From Bradyrhizobium iriomotense (GTDB lineage: Bacteria; Pseudomonadota; Alphaproteobacteria; Rhizobiales; Xanthobacteraceae): a stretch of DNA of 64,000 nucleotides. Below are positions 53,172 through 60,972 of this stretch, piece by piece (positions within the stretch are counted from its first letter, which is position 1; the number at the start of each line of letters is the position of its first letter). Location: contig NZ_BSOW01000002.1 in NCBI RefSeq assembly GCF_030160715.1, forward strand, positions 372,001 through 436,000, written 5' to 3'. A program made the translations under genes and the position numbers. A model generated the notes under the pieces. That model was not told the DNA's origin, did no database searches, and worked only from the letters and a program-made list of their open reading frames with translations.

Positions 53172-53273
53172 ATGGATGCGTTCTACGCTTCCGTGGAGCA
53201 GCGCGACAACACAGAGCTTCGCGGCAAGCCTTTGCTCGCAAGGAACAATCTAGTCGATTTAAGCGAACCTTGA
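53172..53273 (+). pseudogene. dinB (DNA polymerase IV) N-terminal remnant 1
   Basis: Reads MDAFYASVEQRDNTELRGKP, the start of Y-family polymerases with the catalytic Asp and the steric-gate Phe-Tyr, then drifts (LLARNNLVDLSEP) to TGA at 53271-53273. The remaining 300 or so residues are absent. A second, differently decayed copy is at 58915-58953. Confidence 0.8.
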
Positions 53274-53541
53274 GTCTGGCTGGCGACGCCCACCCACCAG
53301 GTGGCTACGCAGCATAGCCGACATCCCGCACCGCGAAGCCCAATGGTGCGCGCTCGATCGCTTGTCTGAATGCCGCGGATCTTGGTCATAAGGGTGCGAC
53401 CCAACCATATTTAGTGAGGTGGCTCGACCCGCTTCGAGGCCTTTGAGCATGCGTCCTGCCGGAGGATCCCGCGGGCACCGGCCGGAACACCGATCCACCT
53501 GTCTTGAACGTTTGCGCCAACTGTCACAAATGGAATGACGC
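53274..53541. other. Intergenic region without recognised gene
   Basis: About 270 bases between the polymerase remnant and the antitoxin gene. No open frame with a ribosome site or family match was seen. The promoter of the toxin-antitoxin pair should lie here. Confidence 0.35.
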
Positions 53542-54045
53542 ATGACTGGACGACTTCAAATGCGTAACCGAGAGACCGACCGGCCACAACCGATTGAGAA
53601 GACGCGGCTGGCTGCAGTCGCCAGCCTGCTTGGCGCTCCGTCTACTTTCCGAAAGGTTCCCCAAACCCCGTTGGAGGCGCATGAGATGCTTCTGAACGGG
53701 CTGCCGTCCAGAGCACTGTTACATCTGGTTGAGAACCTGGCGTTTCTTCGCTGGGATGACTCTTTCGCCAAAGCGATTGGAATGAGCCATCGCACCTACC
53801 AACGCCATGCCTCCGCGGGAGCCAAGCCACTCAGCCCAGAGCAAAGTGGGCGAACATGGAAGTTCGCGGAAGTCCTGGCGAAAGCAACCTCCATTTTCGG
53901 CTCCATGCAGGAAGCTGAGCAATGGTTGGAGCGGCCGGCTATCGGCTTGAACCAGCATAAGCCAATCGATCTGTTGGCCACACCGGCTGGTGTTGAGTTG
54001 GTGGAAGATTTTCTCGTTCGACTTGAGCACAGTGTCTACGCGTGA
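53542..54045 (+). CDS. Xre/MbcA/ParS-type antitoxin
   Basis: 167 residues. The N-terminal half contains a Xre-like helix-turn-helix (WDDSFAKAIGMSHRTYQRHA). The C-terminal half is the toxin-binding domain of the DUF2384/ParS group: GRTWKFAEVLAKATSIFGSM, QEAEQWLERPAIGLNQHKPI, DLLATPAGVELVEDFLVRLE. It neutralises a RES-domain toxin and represses its own promoter. The stop overlaps the toxin's GTG start (GTGA), the classical arrangement. Confidence 0.88.
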   Translation: MTGRLQMRNRETDRPQPIEKTRLAAVASLLGAPSTFRKVPQTPLEAHEMLLNGLPSRALLHLVENLAFLRWDDSFAKAIGMSHRTYQRHASAGAKPLSPEQSGRTWKFAEVLAKATSIFGSMQEAEQWLERPAIGLNQHKPIDLLATPAGVELVEDFLVRLEHSVYA

Positions 54046-54272
54046 CGCCATTGCCTGGGGCGCTCGGCGGTACCGAGCTTGGCGATTGGCTATTGGACCA
54101 AGCGACATACGCGGCCACCTGGGACAGCGGCGAAGGAGCTTTTCTGGTCGGCGGTCGCTGGAACAGCGGAGGACTTCGGGCCGTGTACTACTCGGTAGAT
54201 CCCGCTACTGCAATTCTGGAAGTTGCAGTCCACAAGGGCTTCAGGGCGCTCGGGCGCCCGTACAGAGATTGA
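54042..54272 (+). pseudogene. RES-domain toxin, C-terminally truncated
   Basis: 76 residues of a RES toxin (an NAD-degrading or ADP-ribosylating fold): LPGALGGTELGDWLLDQATY, WDSGEGAFLVGGRWNSGGLR, AVYYSVDPATAILEVAVHKG. Then the frame leaves the family sequence and stops (RALGRPYRD). Complete toxins run about 145-160 residues, so half the domain, including the late conserved Ser, is lost. The following bases do not restore it in another frame, so a deletion or replacement is more likely than a simple frameshift. Probably inactive. Confidence 0.8.
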
Positions 54273-54429
54273 CGACACCGAAGTTGCAGCCCTGCAGCAA
54301 TCCGATAACCCGCCGGAACGACTTTATCGACTTCGGCGGCCACGTCTGCGTTAGCCGGTCTTCTTCTCCGTCATGTTGCAGTATGGCATATTTCAACTCG
54401 ACGAGCGGAGCCCCCTCGCATCCTTCCAT

Positions 54430-54514
54430 TCGAATTTGCGTAGGTTCGGCTGGACTTCAGGAAGTCAGTGTGGTTGTGGTGCTGGACGCCGAGCGGATGG
54501 CGAAGGAGGTTTGA
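54430..54514 (+). pseudogene. 3' remnant of a HigB/RelE-type toxin
   Basis: The frame ending VVVVLDAERMAKEV then TGA, just 1 base before the ATG of a HigA-like antitoxin, resembles the end of HigB toxins (...A.RMAKE). Nothing of the upstream toxin is recognisable. The call rests on position and a few residues only. Confidence 0.35.
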
Positions 54515-54515
54515 T

Positions 54516-54692
54516 ATGCCCCTTGAGACAACCAAGTTCGACGTTCAAGATTACCTGAAGACGATGGATCAGCAGGCCGTCTATCTAGAGGCCGCGCTTG
54601 AGAGCAATGACCCTTCGTTCATTGCTGTTGCTATCGAAGATCTAGCCAAGGCTCGGCAAGTTTCGAAGTTTCCCCATTCGGAGCGGAGTTGA
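54516..54692 (+). pseudogene. HigA-type antitoxin, truncated
   Basis: 58 residues: MPLETTKFDVQDYLKTMDQQ, VYLEAALESNDPSFIAVAIE, DLAKARQVSKFPHSERS. This is the start of the addiction-module antidote family (HigA/Xre of about 95-100 residues), in which DLAKARGM is followed by the helix-turn-helix. Here the frame leaves the family after KARQV and stops, losing the DNA-binding domain. AAGGAGG precedes the ATG. Paired with the toxin remnant upstream. Confidence 0.7.
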
Positions 54693-54751
54693 GTCTTTTG
54701 GGCTCTACGTGCGCCGCCCCTTAGCGTCCCACGCCTCGGCGAGACCTCGGC

Positions 54752-54920
54752 TCACCACTGCAATCCGATCAATCGCTTTCGATCGGCGTACGGCCGCTGT
54801 AGGGCGTCACGCATGGTCTTCGGCTGCCCGACGATGATGACCTGCTGTCGAGCACGCGTGACGGCGGTATACAGCCATAATAGATCGAGCAGGCGACTGC
54901 GTGCGGGTCGATCAGCTTGG
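54752..54920 (-). pseudogene. C-terminal remnant of a RecD/UvrD-type helicase
   Basis: The minus-strand frame reads RSRLLDLLWLYTAVTRARQQ, VIIVGQPKTMRDALQRPYAD, RKRLIGLQW then TGA at 54752. YTAVTRARxxVxxVG is the last conserved helicase motif of the RecD/UvrD superfamily. The frame breaks upstream near 54910. All earlier motifs are missing. Confidence 0.7.
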
Positions 54921-55166
54921 TGGCGGATCACCGCCTCTGAAGACTGAATTCACCCCTGTGTCCGAGCATTGTGGACACAATGTCCGCAATGCCGAACTCG
55001 GCAAGGCCGCTCTTGGGGCCTATGGCGGCCTCGAACGAAGCCTCGATCCGACACCATGAACCTCAGTTCGATCTGCCCATCTGACGCTGCCAATGGACGC
55101 GGCTTACAGCCCGACGGCCGAAACGGCGCCGAAAGTTTCGCCTCACTGGACGTGCCGCGGCGCGGC

Positions 55167-55634
55167 CTATCCGACTTCAAGATCATGGATGATCGGTTTC
55201 AGTTCGTCGGGCGTGACTTCGAGGCGCGCAAGCGTGATCGGTAGCTTAAAGCGTCGGTGCCCTGCACTTCCTGGGTTCACGTAAAGCAAGCCGTCGACGG
55301 TGTTCAACTTCGGCACGTGGGAGTGGCCGGAAACAATGACATCGATGCCCTCAGCTACGGGATCGACCTGCAGGGTGTTGAGGTCGTGCAGAACGTAGAA
55401 CAGCCGTCCGGCGAGCCGCACGAACTCGGTTTCGGCAAATTCGGTGGCCCAGTCGCCCGTGTCCACGTTCCCCCTGATCGCCGTGACGGGGGCAATTCTC
55501 CGCAGCGCGGTGATGATCTCGGGATCGCCGATGTCGCCGCCGTGAATGATGTGGTCGACATGGGCCAGCACGCGCAGCGCCTCCGGCCTGAGCAGGCCGT
55601 GCGTATCCGAGATGATACCGATGGTGAAGGTCAT
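55167..55634 (-). CDS. YfcE/MJ0936-type metallophosphoesterase
   Basis: 155 residues with the full calcineurin-like metal-binding set: GIISDTHG, IIHGGDIGD, IRGNVDTGD, VLHDL and IVSGHSHVP, ending with NPGSAGHRRF. This is the YfcE/MJ0936 group of small di-metal phosphodiesterases. ATG 55634 is the natural start; 8 extra upstream codons lack a ribosome site. It lies 80 bases from the ku gene on the same strand. The natural substrate is unknown. Confidence 0.9.
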   Translation of the reverse strand: MTFTIGIISDTHGLLRPEALRVLAHVDHIIHGGDIGDPEIITALRRIAPVTAIRGNVDTGDWATEFAETEFVRLAGRLFYVLHDLNTLQVDPVAEGIDVIVSGHSHVPKLNTVDGLLYVNPGSAGHRRFKLPITLARLEVTPDELKPIIHDLEVG

Positions 55635-55714
55635 CGAAGCGTCCGGTTGAAGCACCATATCACGCGTTGGGCCACGGCTTCCTGATGCACCGCCGGTGCC
55701 CCGGACACAACGGC

Positions 55715-56641
55715 CTAAGCCGACTTCCGCCGCTGGCCCGTCGCGGGCTTCTTCGCCGCTGCTTCCTTCGCCGGCTTCTTGCCTTGGATCGGCATCAACA
55801 TCTCCTTCTGGCCCGCCGCCGCCTTGCGCGGCTTCTTGGTGGGCTTTGCCGCCTTCGCCGGTGCAGCCTCCCGACCGACGCTTTGGCGCAGCGCCTCCAT
55901 CAGATCGACCACGTTTTCGCCCTTGGGCCGCTCCTTCGGGCGGATGGTCTTGCCTGCGCGCTTCTGGTTGATCAGGTCGACCAGCGCGGTCTCGTAGTGA
56001 TCCTCGAACTTCTCGGGGTCGAACGTGCCCGTCTTCTGGTTGACGATGTGCCTTGCGAGGTCGAGCATGTCCTTGGTGACTTTGACGTCCTGGATCTCGT
56101 CGAAGTACTCCTGCTCGGAGCGGACCTCGTAGGGGTAGCGCAGCAGCGTGCCAACGAGCCCCTTATCCATAGGTTCGAGGGCGATGATGTGCTCGCGGTT
56201 TGTCAGCACGACTCGGCCGATCGCGACCTTGTCCATTTCGCGGATGGTCTCGCGGATCACTGCGAAGGCGTCGTGTCCGATCTTGCCATCCGGCGTCAGA
56301 TAGTAGGGTCGGATCAAGTAGCGCGGGTCGATATCGGACCTGTCGACGAATTCGTCGATCTCGATGGTTCGCGTCGACTCCAACGCCAGCTCCTCGAGTT
56401 CCTCCTTGGTGACCTCGATGTACTGTCCCTTGTCGAGTTCGTAGCCCTTGACGATGTCCTCGTTCGCGACCTCGTCACCGGTATCGGCGTCGACCTTCAA
56501 GTATTTGATCCGGTGACCGGTTGCTCGATTGAGTTGGTTGAACGAGATCTTTTCGGATTCCGATGTCGCCGGGTAGAGAGCCACCGGACAGGTGACGAGG
56601 GACAGACGCATGAAGCCTTTCCAGTTGGCTCTCGGGGCCAT
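55715..56641 (-). CDS. ku: Ku-family non-homologous end-joining protein
   Basis: 308 residues. The core beta-barrel begins MAPRANWKGFMRLSLVTCPV, ALYPATSESEKISFNQLNRA, RIKYLKVDADTGDEV, and includes REHIIALEPMDKGLVGTLLR, all standard for bacterial Ku. The C-terminal 60 residues are Lys/Ala-rich (AAKPTKKPRKAAAGQ), as usual for the DNA-contacting tail. Ku binds double-strand ends and recruits LigD. No ligD lies in the window. Start 56641 gives the normal N-terminus. Confidence 0.95.
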   Translation of the reverse strand: MAPRANWKGFMRLSLVTCPVALYPATSESEKISFNQLNRATGHRIKYLKVDADTGDEVANEDIVKGYELDKGQYIEVTKEELEELALESTRTIEIDEFVDRSDIDPRYLIRPYYLTPDGKIGHDAFAVIRETIREMDKVAIGRVVLTNREHIIALEPMDKGLVGTLLRYPYEVRSEQEYFDEIQDVKVTKDMLDLARHIVNQKTGTFDPEKFEDHYETALVDLINQKRAGKTIRPKERPKGENVVDLMEALRQSVGREAAPAKAAKPTKKPRKAAAGQKEMLMPIQGKKPAKEAAAKKPATGQRRKSA

Positions 56642-57026
56642 GTTACGCAGAACTCCAGTTCGGGACGGCTGGGATTCAAGACGAACGGGAGGGCTAGGTT
56701 CCGACAGCAAGGACGCGCCACAAGAGGATATTTTTCACGCGGGCTCTCGACTCCAGTGTTCTTGTTATGTTCTATTGCGGCATGAGGCGCTGGCCTGTTT
56801 TAACCCATAGTGGCCTAAGTTGAATTTGGGAGTGGCCTGTTTTGTTCGCGAACTGCCACAACCTGTTCATGAGCGTTTAGGATTAACCCGTTCTGGGTGT
56901 AGCGAATAAAGACCGGGGCGCTCCGCCAGATGAACACCGCCGTCATAAATCCGTAATTCTACGGCAATGAAACCTCCCGCGACTCAAAGTCTTTCTGTAA
57001 CTGGGACCGTCAGACGGGAGTGAGTG
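56642..57026. other. Intergenic region without recognised gene
   Basis: About 385 bases upstream of ku and of the small coiled-coil gene. No frame with coding character was seen. The stretch TTTGGGAGTGGCC...TGTTTTG near 56825-56845 is AT-richer than the surroundings and may hold promoters for both directions. Confidence 0.35.
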
Positions 57027-57194
57027 ATGACGGAACGCACACAGCTAAACATGATGCCGCGTGATCGCCTGCTAGAACTGGCCAAGGAAGAGATGGCCAA
57101 CTTCGAGCGGCGCGAGATTGAGTTCCGCAAAAGGGATCGGGAAGAACGCGCAGCGGCGCTGAACCTCCCTCTGGACAAGATCAATCTCCACTGA
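57027..57194 (+). CDS. Small coiled-coil hypothetical protein
   Basis: 55 residues: MTERTQLNMMPRDRLLELAK, EEMANFERREIEFRKRDREE, RAAALNLPLDKINLH. Strongly helical and charged. GGGAG lies 7 bases before the ATG at 57027. Function unknown. The good ribosome site and coding-like codon choice support it. Confidence 0.6.
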   Translation: MTERTQLNMMPRDRLLELAKEEMANFERREIEFRKRDREERAAALNLPLDKINLH

Positions 57195-57217
57195 TCGGCG
57201 CCAGCGGCTATTTCCGC

Positions 57218-57307
57218 ATGCATCGCATTTGGTATTTGACCGCCTTCCTAGCCGTTACCGGTGTCGTCTTCTGGATACTGGTCGTGGCTACAAAGGTCAT
57301 CGGCTGA
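57218..57307 (+). CDS. 29-residue single-helix membrane peptide
   Basis: MHRIWYLTAFLAVTGVVFWI, then LVVATKVIG and TGA. One complete membrane helix with a basic start. It lies 23 bases after the coiled-coil gene and may be its partner. No strong ribosome site is visible, so this is tentative. Confidence 0.4.
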   Translation: MHRIWYLTAFLAVTGVVFWILVVATKVIG

Positions 57308-57413
57308 AATGCTCATACTGCTGGCCGAGTATCCACTGAGCGATAACTTCATCTGATCGTCATACGGCGGTTTTAGCCTCCTAGTGCAACGTGGCTGGAC
57401 GTTGCCCGTGAGG

Positions 57414-57451
57414 GCTCCCCGCTTGTCGGGGCCACCAGATCGGCGGGGAGC
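57414..57451. terminator. Probable intrinsic terminator
   Basis: GCTCCCCGC (57414-57422) pairs with GCGGGGAGC (57443-57451), followed by TTTC. The loop is 20 bases. It lies about 107 bases after the small membrane peptide and fits a plus-strand terminator. Confidence 0.45.
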
Positions 57452-57555
57452 TTTCAGGCCGCCTCAGTTGGCGGCCTCGTCCTTGGGCTTGAGAAATACC
57501 TTCATCACGGTGAGCATCTTGATGACCTCGTCCGCCTCTTCCTGAGAGGCCCGGA

Positions 57556-57762
57556 TTGGCTCCAGAAACTGATCTGCCGCCAGAGTACTGGCAGGCGCTT
57601 CTGGACGACCCTCGCGCAGAAAGCAGGTCGGCCCCCTCCGAAGGGACGCTGCGGTTGAGCCAGATTCCTCAACATATTCTGAGGGTGGGGTGCCGGCGCT
57701 GCGCCAGGGTCGTCGAGATTCAGAAGGTCGATGCTATCCGCCTCCGAGAGCGCGCGCGATGA
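57556..57762 (+). CDS. Small hypothetical protein with one CxxC
   Basis: 68 residues from a TTG start: PPEYWQALLDDPRAESRSAP, EGTLRLSQIPQHILRVGCRR, CARVVEIQKVDAIRLRERAR. One CRRC pair in a beta-like context suggests half of a zinc ribbon. I recall longer relatives in bradyrhizobia. The stop overlaps the start of the next gene (ATGA), whose product also carries zinc-ribbon cysteines, so the two may work together. The start codon is uncertain. Confidence 0.5.
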   Translation: MAPETDLPPEYWQALLDDPRAESRSAPSEGTLRLSQIPQHILRVGCRRCARVVEIQKVDAIRLRERAR

Positions 57763-58128
57763 CGACGATTCTCGCTGGCCAGTCTGCCGAAGCCCGCGCC
57801 AAGGGCGAGGCTCTCTTCCGGCAGGCCGACAAGCTGCTCTGCGAATCCTGGAACGAAAGGATGTGGGCCGACGGCGGGCCGATCGACCCATCGCCGACCG
57901 TCGACCAGGCAATCAACGCGGCCTACGCCTGGCTTGAGATCGAATGCTCCAGATGCAAGACCCGGCGGGATGTCGATCTGACGGCGCTGCGTCATCCGCC
58001 GACCACATTCGTCCACGACTTGGCGAGCCGCCTTTCGCTGCAGCAAATGTAGCAAGGCCGACCGCCGGCCCTCAGCTACCCTTCTGCAACTGGCATCGCG
58101 CTCCCGCCAGGCCGCTTCGGAGACCTGA
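57759..58128 (+). pseudogene. Zinc-ribbon hypothetical protein with a +1 frameshift
   Basis: From ATG 57759 (overlapping the previous stop): MTTILAGQSAEARAKGEALF, RQADKLLCESWNERMWADGG, ECSRCKTRRDVDLTALRHPP, TTFVHDLASRL, then LQQM and a stop at 58052. If one T of TTT at 58033-58035 is removed the frame continues RCSKCSKADRRPSATLLQLA to TGA at 58126. That restores a second CxxC and a normal family-like C-terminus. So one extra T has removed half of the zinc ribbon, or it is a sequencing error. Confidence 0.65.
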
Positions 58129-58130
58129 TA

Positions 58131-58856
58131 GTGTGCAATCTCTACTCGATCACCACAAACCAGGCCGCCATCAGCGCGCTGTTTCGCGTCGTGAATCGAT
58201 ACGTTGGAAATCTGGCGCCGATGCCCGGAGTCTTTCCCGATTACAAGGCACCAATCGTGCGCAACGGGGCCGAGGGCCGCGAACTTGCGACGGCGCGGTG
58301 GGGAATGCCGTCGTCGTCAAAGGCGCTGATGGACGCCACCAAGAAGCGAGCCGAGAAGCTGCAGGCCAAGGGCAAGGCAGTGGATTTCAAGGAATTGCTC
58401 AGAATGGAGCCGGACGGCGGCACGACCAACATCCGCAATGTGAATAGCAAACACTGGGCCCGTTGGCTCGGCCCCGAGCATCGCTGCATAGTGCCGTTCA
58501 ACTCGTTCAGCGAATTCAACAAGACGGAGGGCGGCGACATCTGGTTCGCGCTCGACGAGACCCGTCCGATCGCCTGCTTCGCCGGCATCTGGACCAATTG
58601 GACGTCGGTCAGGAAGGTGAAGGAAGGCGAGACGACCAACGACCTTTACGCGTTCCTCACGACAGAGCCGAATGCCGAGGTCGGCGCCGTCCACCCCAAG
58701 GCAATGCCCGTGATCCTAACGACACCGGACGAGGTCGAATCCTGGATGACCGCCCCCGCGGACGAGGCCTTGAAATTGCAAAGGCCGCTTCCGGATGGAA
58801 GCCTCCGGATCGTCGCTCGCGGCGTCAAGGAAGACCTAACAGGGCCAACGACGTGA
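58131..58856 (+). CDS. yedK: SOS response-associated peptidase (SRAP/YedK family)
   Basis: 241 residues. GTG start followed at once by Cys2 (MCNLYS), the residue that bonds to abasic sites in single-stranded DNA. Other family marks: LAPMPGVFPDYKAPIV, ATARWGMP, TTNIRNVNSKHW with the conserved Asn, CIVPFNSFSEFNK with the Glu, and VHPKAMPVIL with the His. It protects abasic sites during repair. It starts 2 bases after the restored end of the zinc-ribbon gene, and a dinB remnant follows 59 bases downstream, consistent with an old SOS/translesion gene group. Confidence 0.93.
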   Translation: MCNLYSITTNQAAISALFRVVNRYVGNLAPMPGVFPDYKAPIVRNGAEGRELATARWGMPSSSKALMDATKKRAEKLQAKGKAVDFKELLRMEPDGGTTNIRNVNSKHWARWLGPEHRCIVPFNSFSEFNKTEGGDIWFALDETRPIACFAGIWTNWTSVRKVKEGETTNDLYAFLTTEPNAEVGAVHPKAMPVILTTPDEVESWMTAPADEALKLQRPLPDGSLRIVARGVKEDLTGPTT

Positions 58857-58914
58857 CCGACGAGACTGACTGCCAAACGGGGCCAGCACCGCATCAACGC
58901 AAGACCACGTCGAT

Positions 58915-58953
58915 ATGGACGCCTTCTACGCATCCGTGGAGCAGCGCGATTAA
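58915..58953 (+). pseudogene. dinB N-terminal remnant 2
   Basis: MDAFYASVEQRD followed at once by TAA, preceded by HV as in intact dinB genes. It matches remnant 1 at 53172 with silent differences (GAC/GAT, GCC/GCG, GCA/GCT), so the two came from different or long-separated dinB copies. Nothing of the gene follows. Confidence 0.75.
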
Positions 58954-59216
58954 TTAACAAGACAGCCAGGCTGCGTCCCGTGATCGTGATACGCGCGGCT
59001 TGGTTGCCGAATTCAAGACTCAAAGAAAAATCCGGACCGGCAAACGGGATCATCGCCCCCGCGCTCTTCGCTAAGCACCCAACTGGACCGCTGCGTGGAG
59101 CTTAAAGAGGTTCTATCAGGTCTTAAAAGGTCGACTTTTTCCGGCTTTGGGTCTCGCCTTCCGCAACTGACGATTGTACCAATGGCCCAGTGGGTTTCAA
59201 ACCGTCGGGGGCAAAT
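58954..59216. other. Intergenic region without recognised gene
   Basis: About 260 bases. TTAATTAACAAGACAG follows the polymerase remnant directly. A minus-strand frame (59013-59291) is open but looks non-coding. Nothing else seen. Confidence 0.35.
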
Positions 59217-60641
59217 ATGCAAGCGCAACAGACCCTGAGTGCAGCATTTCGTGCTTTTAGCTTCGCAGTCATAATCACGGCGTTCAGCCAATCAGCTGCC
59301 GCGCAAAATCTTTTGCTCAATGGAAATATCGTGACGCCGTCAGGCGTCTTGCAAGATGGCTGGATCTATATCAAAGACGACAAAATCGTCTCGGTGACAC
59401 CGACCCAACCCAACGTGCAGGGCCAGATCGTTCGGTCGAGTGACTACATCTATCCAGGCCTTGTTGATCTGCACAATCACCCGATCTACGACACGCTGCC
59501 ACGCTGGACGCCGCCGCATCTCTACAACAATCGGTATGAGTGGCGCAGGGATCCAGTTTATCAGAATGCGGTTCAGGTACCCGAAAGAAACATTGTTGCC
59601 GCCGAGTTTTGCGACATGGACGAGTTCGCCGAGATCAAGCAACTCATTGGCGGCACGACAACGCTTCTTGGTATATCTGCACCGGCTTTCGGCAAGCCAA
59701 TGTACGATTGCATCAAGGGTCTTGCGCGCAATCTCGACTGGTACAGCGGATTTTACGGAACGAACATCGGACACGAGCCGGTGGCGAACCCGCTCGGTGT
59801 CACGCCACCGAACTATTCGCTTATCGCTCCGAATTGGCCCGGTGACATGAAGCCTGCCGATCTTCTAAAATATCAGAGCGGCTTAAACGACGGCTCCATT
59901 AAGGCGTTCTTCATCCATCTTGCGGAAGGCAAGCGCACCGATGCGGAAGCACAGAGTGAATTTGGCCTCCTCAAGGATGACGAATTGCTCACAGCCAGCA
60001 CCGTGATCATCCACGGCGTTGGCCTCCTTGCATCCGATTTTGCGGACATGAGCAAAGCCGGCGCATCGCTTGTCTGGTCACCACGTAGCAATTTGGTTCT
60101 TTACGGCGAAACAACCGATGTCGAGACCGCGGCTCAACAGGGCGTGACAATTGCGATAGCGCCGGACTGGTCCCCGACCGGAAGTAGCAACATGCTGGCC
60201 GAGCTTAAGTTCGCCAGTGATTACTCGACTACAAAGCTTAATGGGCTATTTTCAGCAAAGCAGCTCTTTGAAATGGCAACCTCTATCCCGGCTCGCTTGG
60301 CGCATGTTGATCAGTTGATTGGTACGATCGAAGCCGGCAGATATGCCGATATCTTTATGATGAGCAGTCATTCACCCGACGCTTACTCCAACCTCGCGAC
60401 GGCATCCCCATCGGATGTGAGCTTGACGATCGTGAACGGCATGCCCGTATACGGAACGCCGGATCATATGGCGCAGGCCGGCGTGACCACCACCGAAGAT
60501 GTTTCGGTCTGCGGTGAAAAGCGAAGTCTCAACAGCCAAGCGTTGACAGTTAGTGGCGCATTCGCCGCTGCTACCACGCAACTCGGCAACGCACTCACGG
60601 GACAAAACACCTCGCTTGGTCCCATCGCGGAATGCAATTAA
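59217..60641 (+). CDS. Secreted amidohydrolase
   Basis: 474 residues with a signal peptide (about 1-29, ...SQSAAAQ). Metal-dependent amidohydrolase fold: N-terminal sheet LLLNGNIVTPSGVLQDGWIY, the first metal site GLVDLHNHPIYD (HxH), later His in IIHGVGLL, the Asp region IAIAPDWSP, and the C-terminal sheet IGTIEAGRYADIFM. It resembles imidazolonepropionase/cytosine-deaminase-like enzymes acting on cyclic amides, but periplasmic. ATG 59217 gives a proper signal; an in-frame start 27 bases earlier does not. AT-richer than flanking genes. Confidence 0.88.
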   Translation: MQAQQTLSAAFRAFSFAVIITAFSQSAAAQNLLLNGNIVTPSGVLQDGWIYIKDDKIVSVTPTQPNVQGQIVRSSDYIYPGLVDLHNHPIYDTLPRWTPPHLYNNRYEWRRDPVYQNAVQVPERNIVAAEFCDMDEFAEIKQLIGGTTTLLGISAPAFGKPMYDCIKGLARNLDWYSGFYGTNIGHEPVANPLGVTPPNYSLIAPNWPGDMKPADLLKYQSGLNDGSIKAFFIHLAEGKRTDAEAQSEFGLLKDDELLTASTVIIHGVGLLASDFADMSKAGASLVWSPRSNLVLYGETTDVETAAQQGVTIAIAPDWSPTGSSNMLAELKFASDYSTTKLNGLFSAKQLFEMATSIPARLAHVDQLIGTIEAGRYADIFMMSSHSPDAYSNLATASPSDVSLTIVNGMPVYGTPDHMAQAGVTTTEDVSVCGEKRSLNSQALTVSGAFAAATTQLGNALTGQNTSLGPIAECN

Positions 60642-60972
60642 CTGGCTGAACGGAGACACTAAGTTCTTTTCCATCCTGCACGACTCGCGTGCGTCGCCAT
60701 CGCACCGATCGGTAGCTAATGCGCTGCGCAGGCGTCCACCGCGTTTCCGTCGAGTATGCCCTCGTCTCCTCCGTCGCAAGGCCTCGGTCCCAACGGCTAT
60801 GTGTTGCGCGGCCAAGCGATGCAGTAATCATTTCGTGGCCCCTTCTCTGCCAGTCGCCTGAAATCGAACGTCCGCTTTGCGTCAAAAGCTGCTATCGCCG
60901 CGAAACGGCCATTGACCCAAGACCAGGCCATCCTGTCTATTCACCTGAGTTGCTGGCAGCGGGTGTAAGACG
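60642..60972. other. Intergenic region without recognised gene
   Basis: About 330 bases. The segment TCGCCTGAAATCGAACGTCC, then GCTTTGCGTCAAAAGCTGC (about 60848-60893), has a diverged second copy after the next gene (about 61665-61705: TCTCGTTTCAGGTCAGATGG, then CCGCTTTGCGCCAAACAGCT). The similarity suggests a small repeated element or remnant around the TrpF-like gene. Confidence 0.3.

Noticed and set aside
57464-57590. Minus-strand frame ending EEADEVIKMLTVMKVFLKPK and DEAAN
   Set aside because: Coding-like tail, but no start or ribosome site, and its 5' part overlaps the better supported plus-strand small gene.
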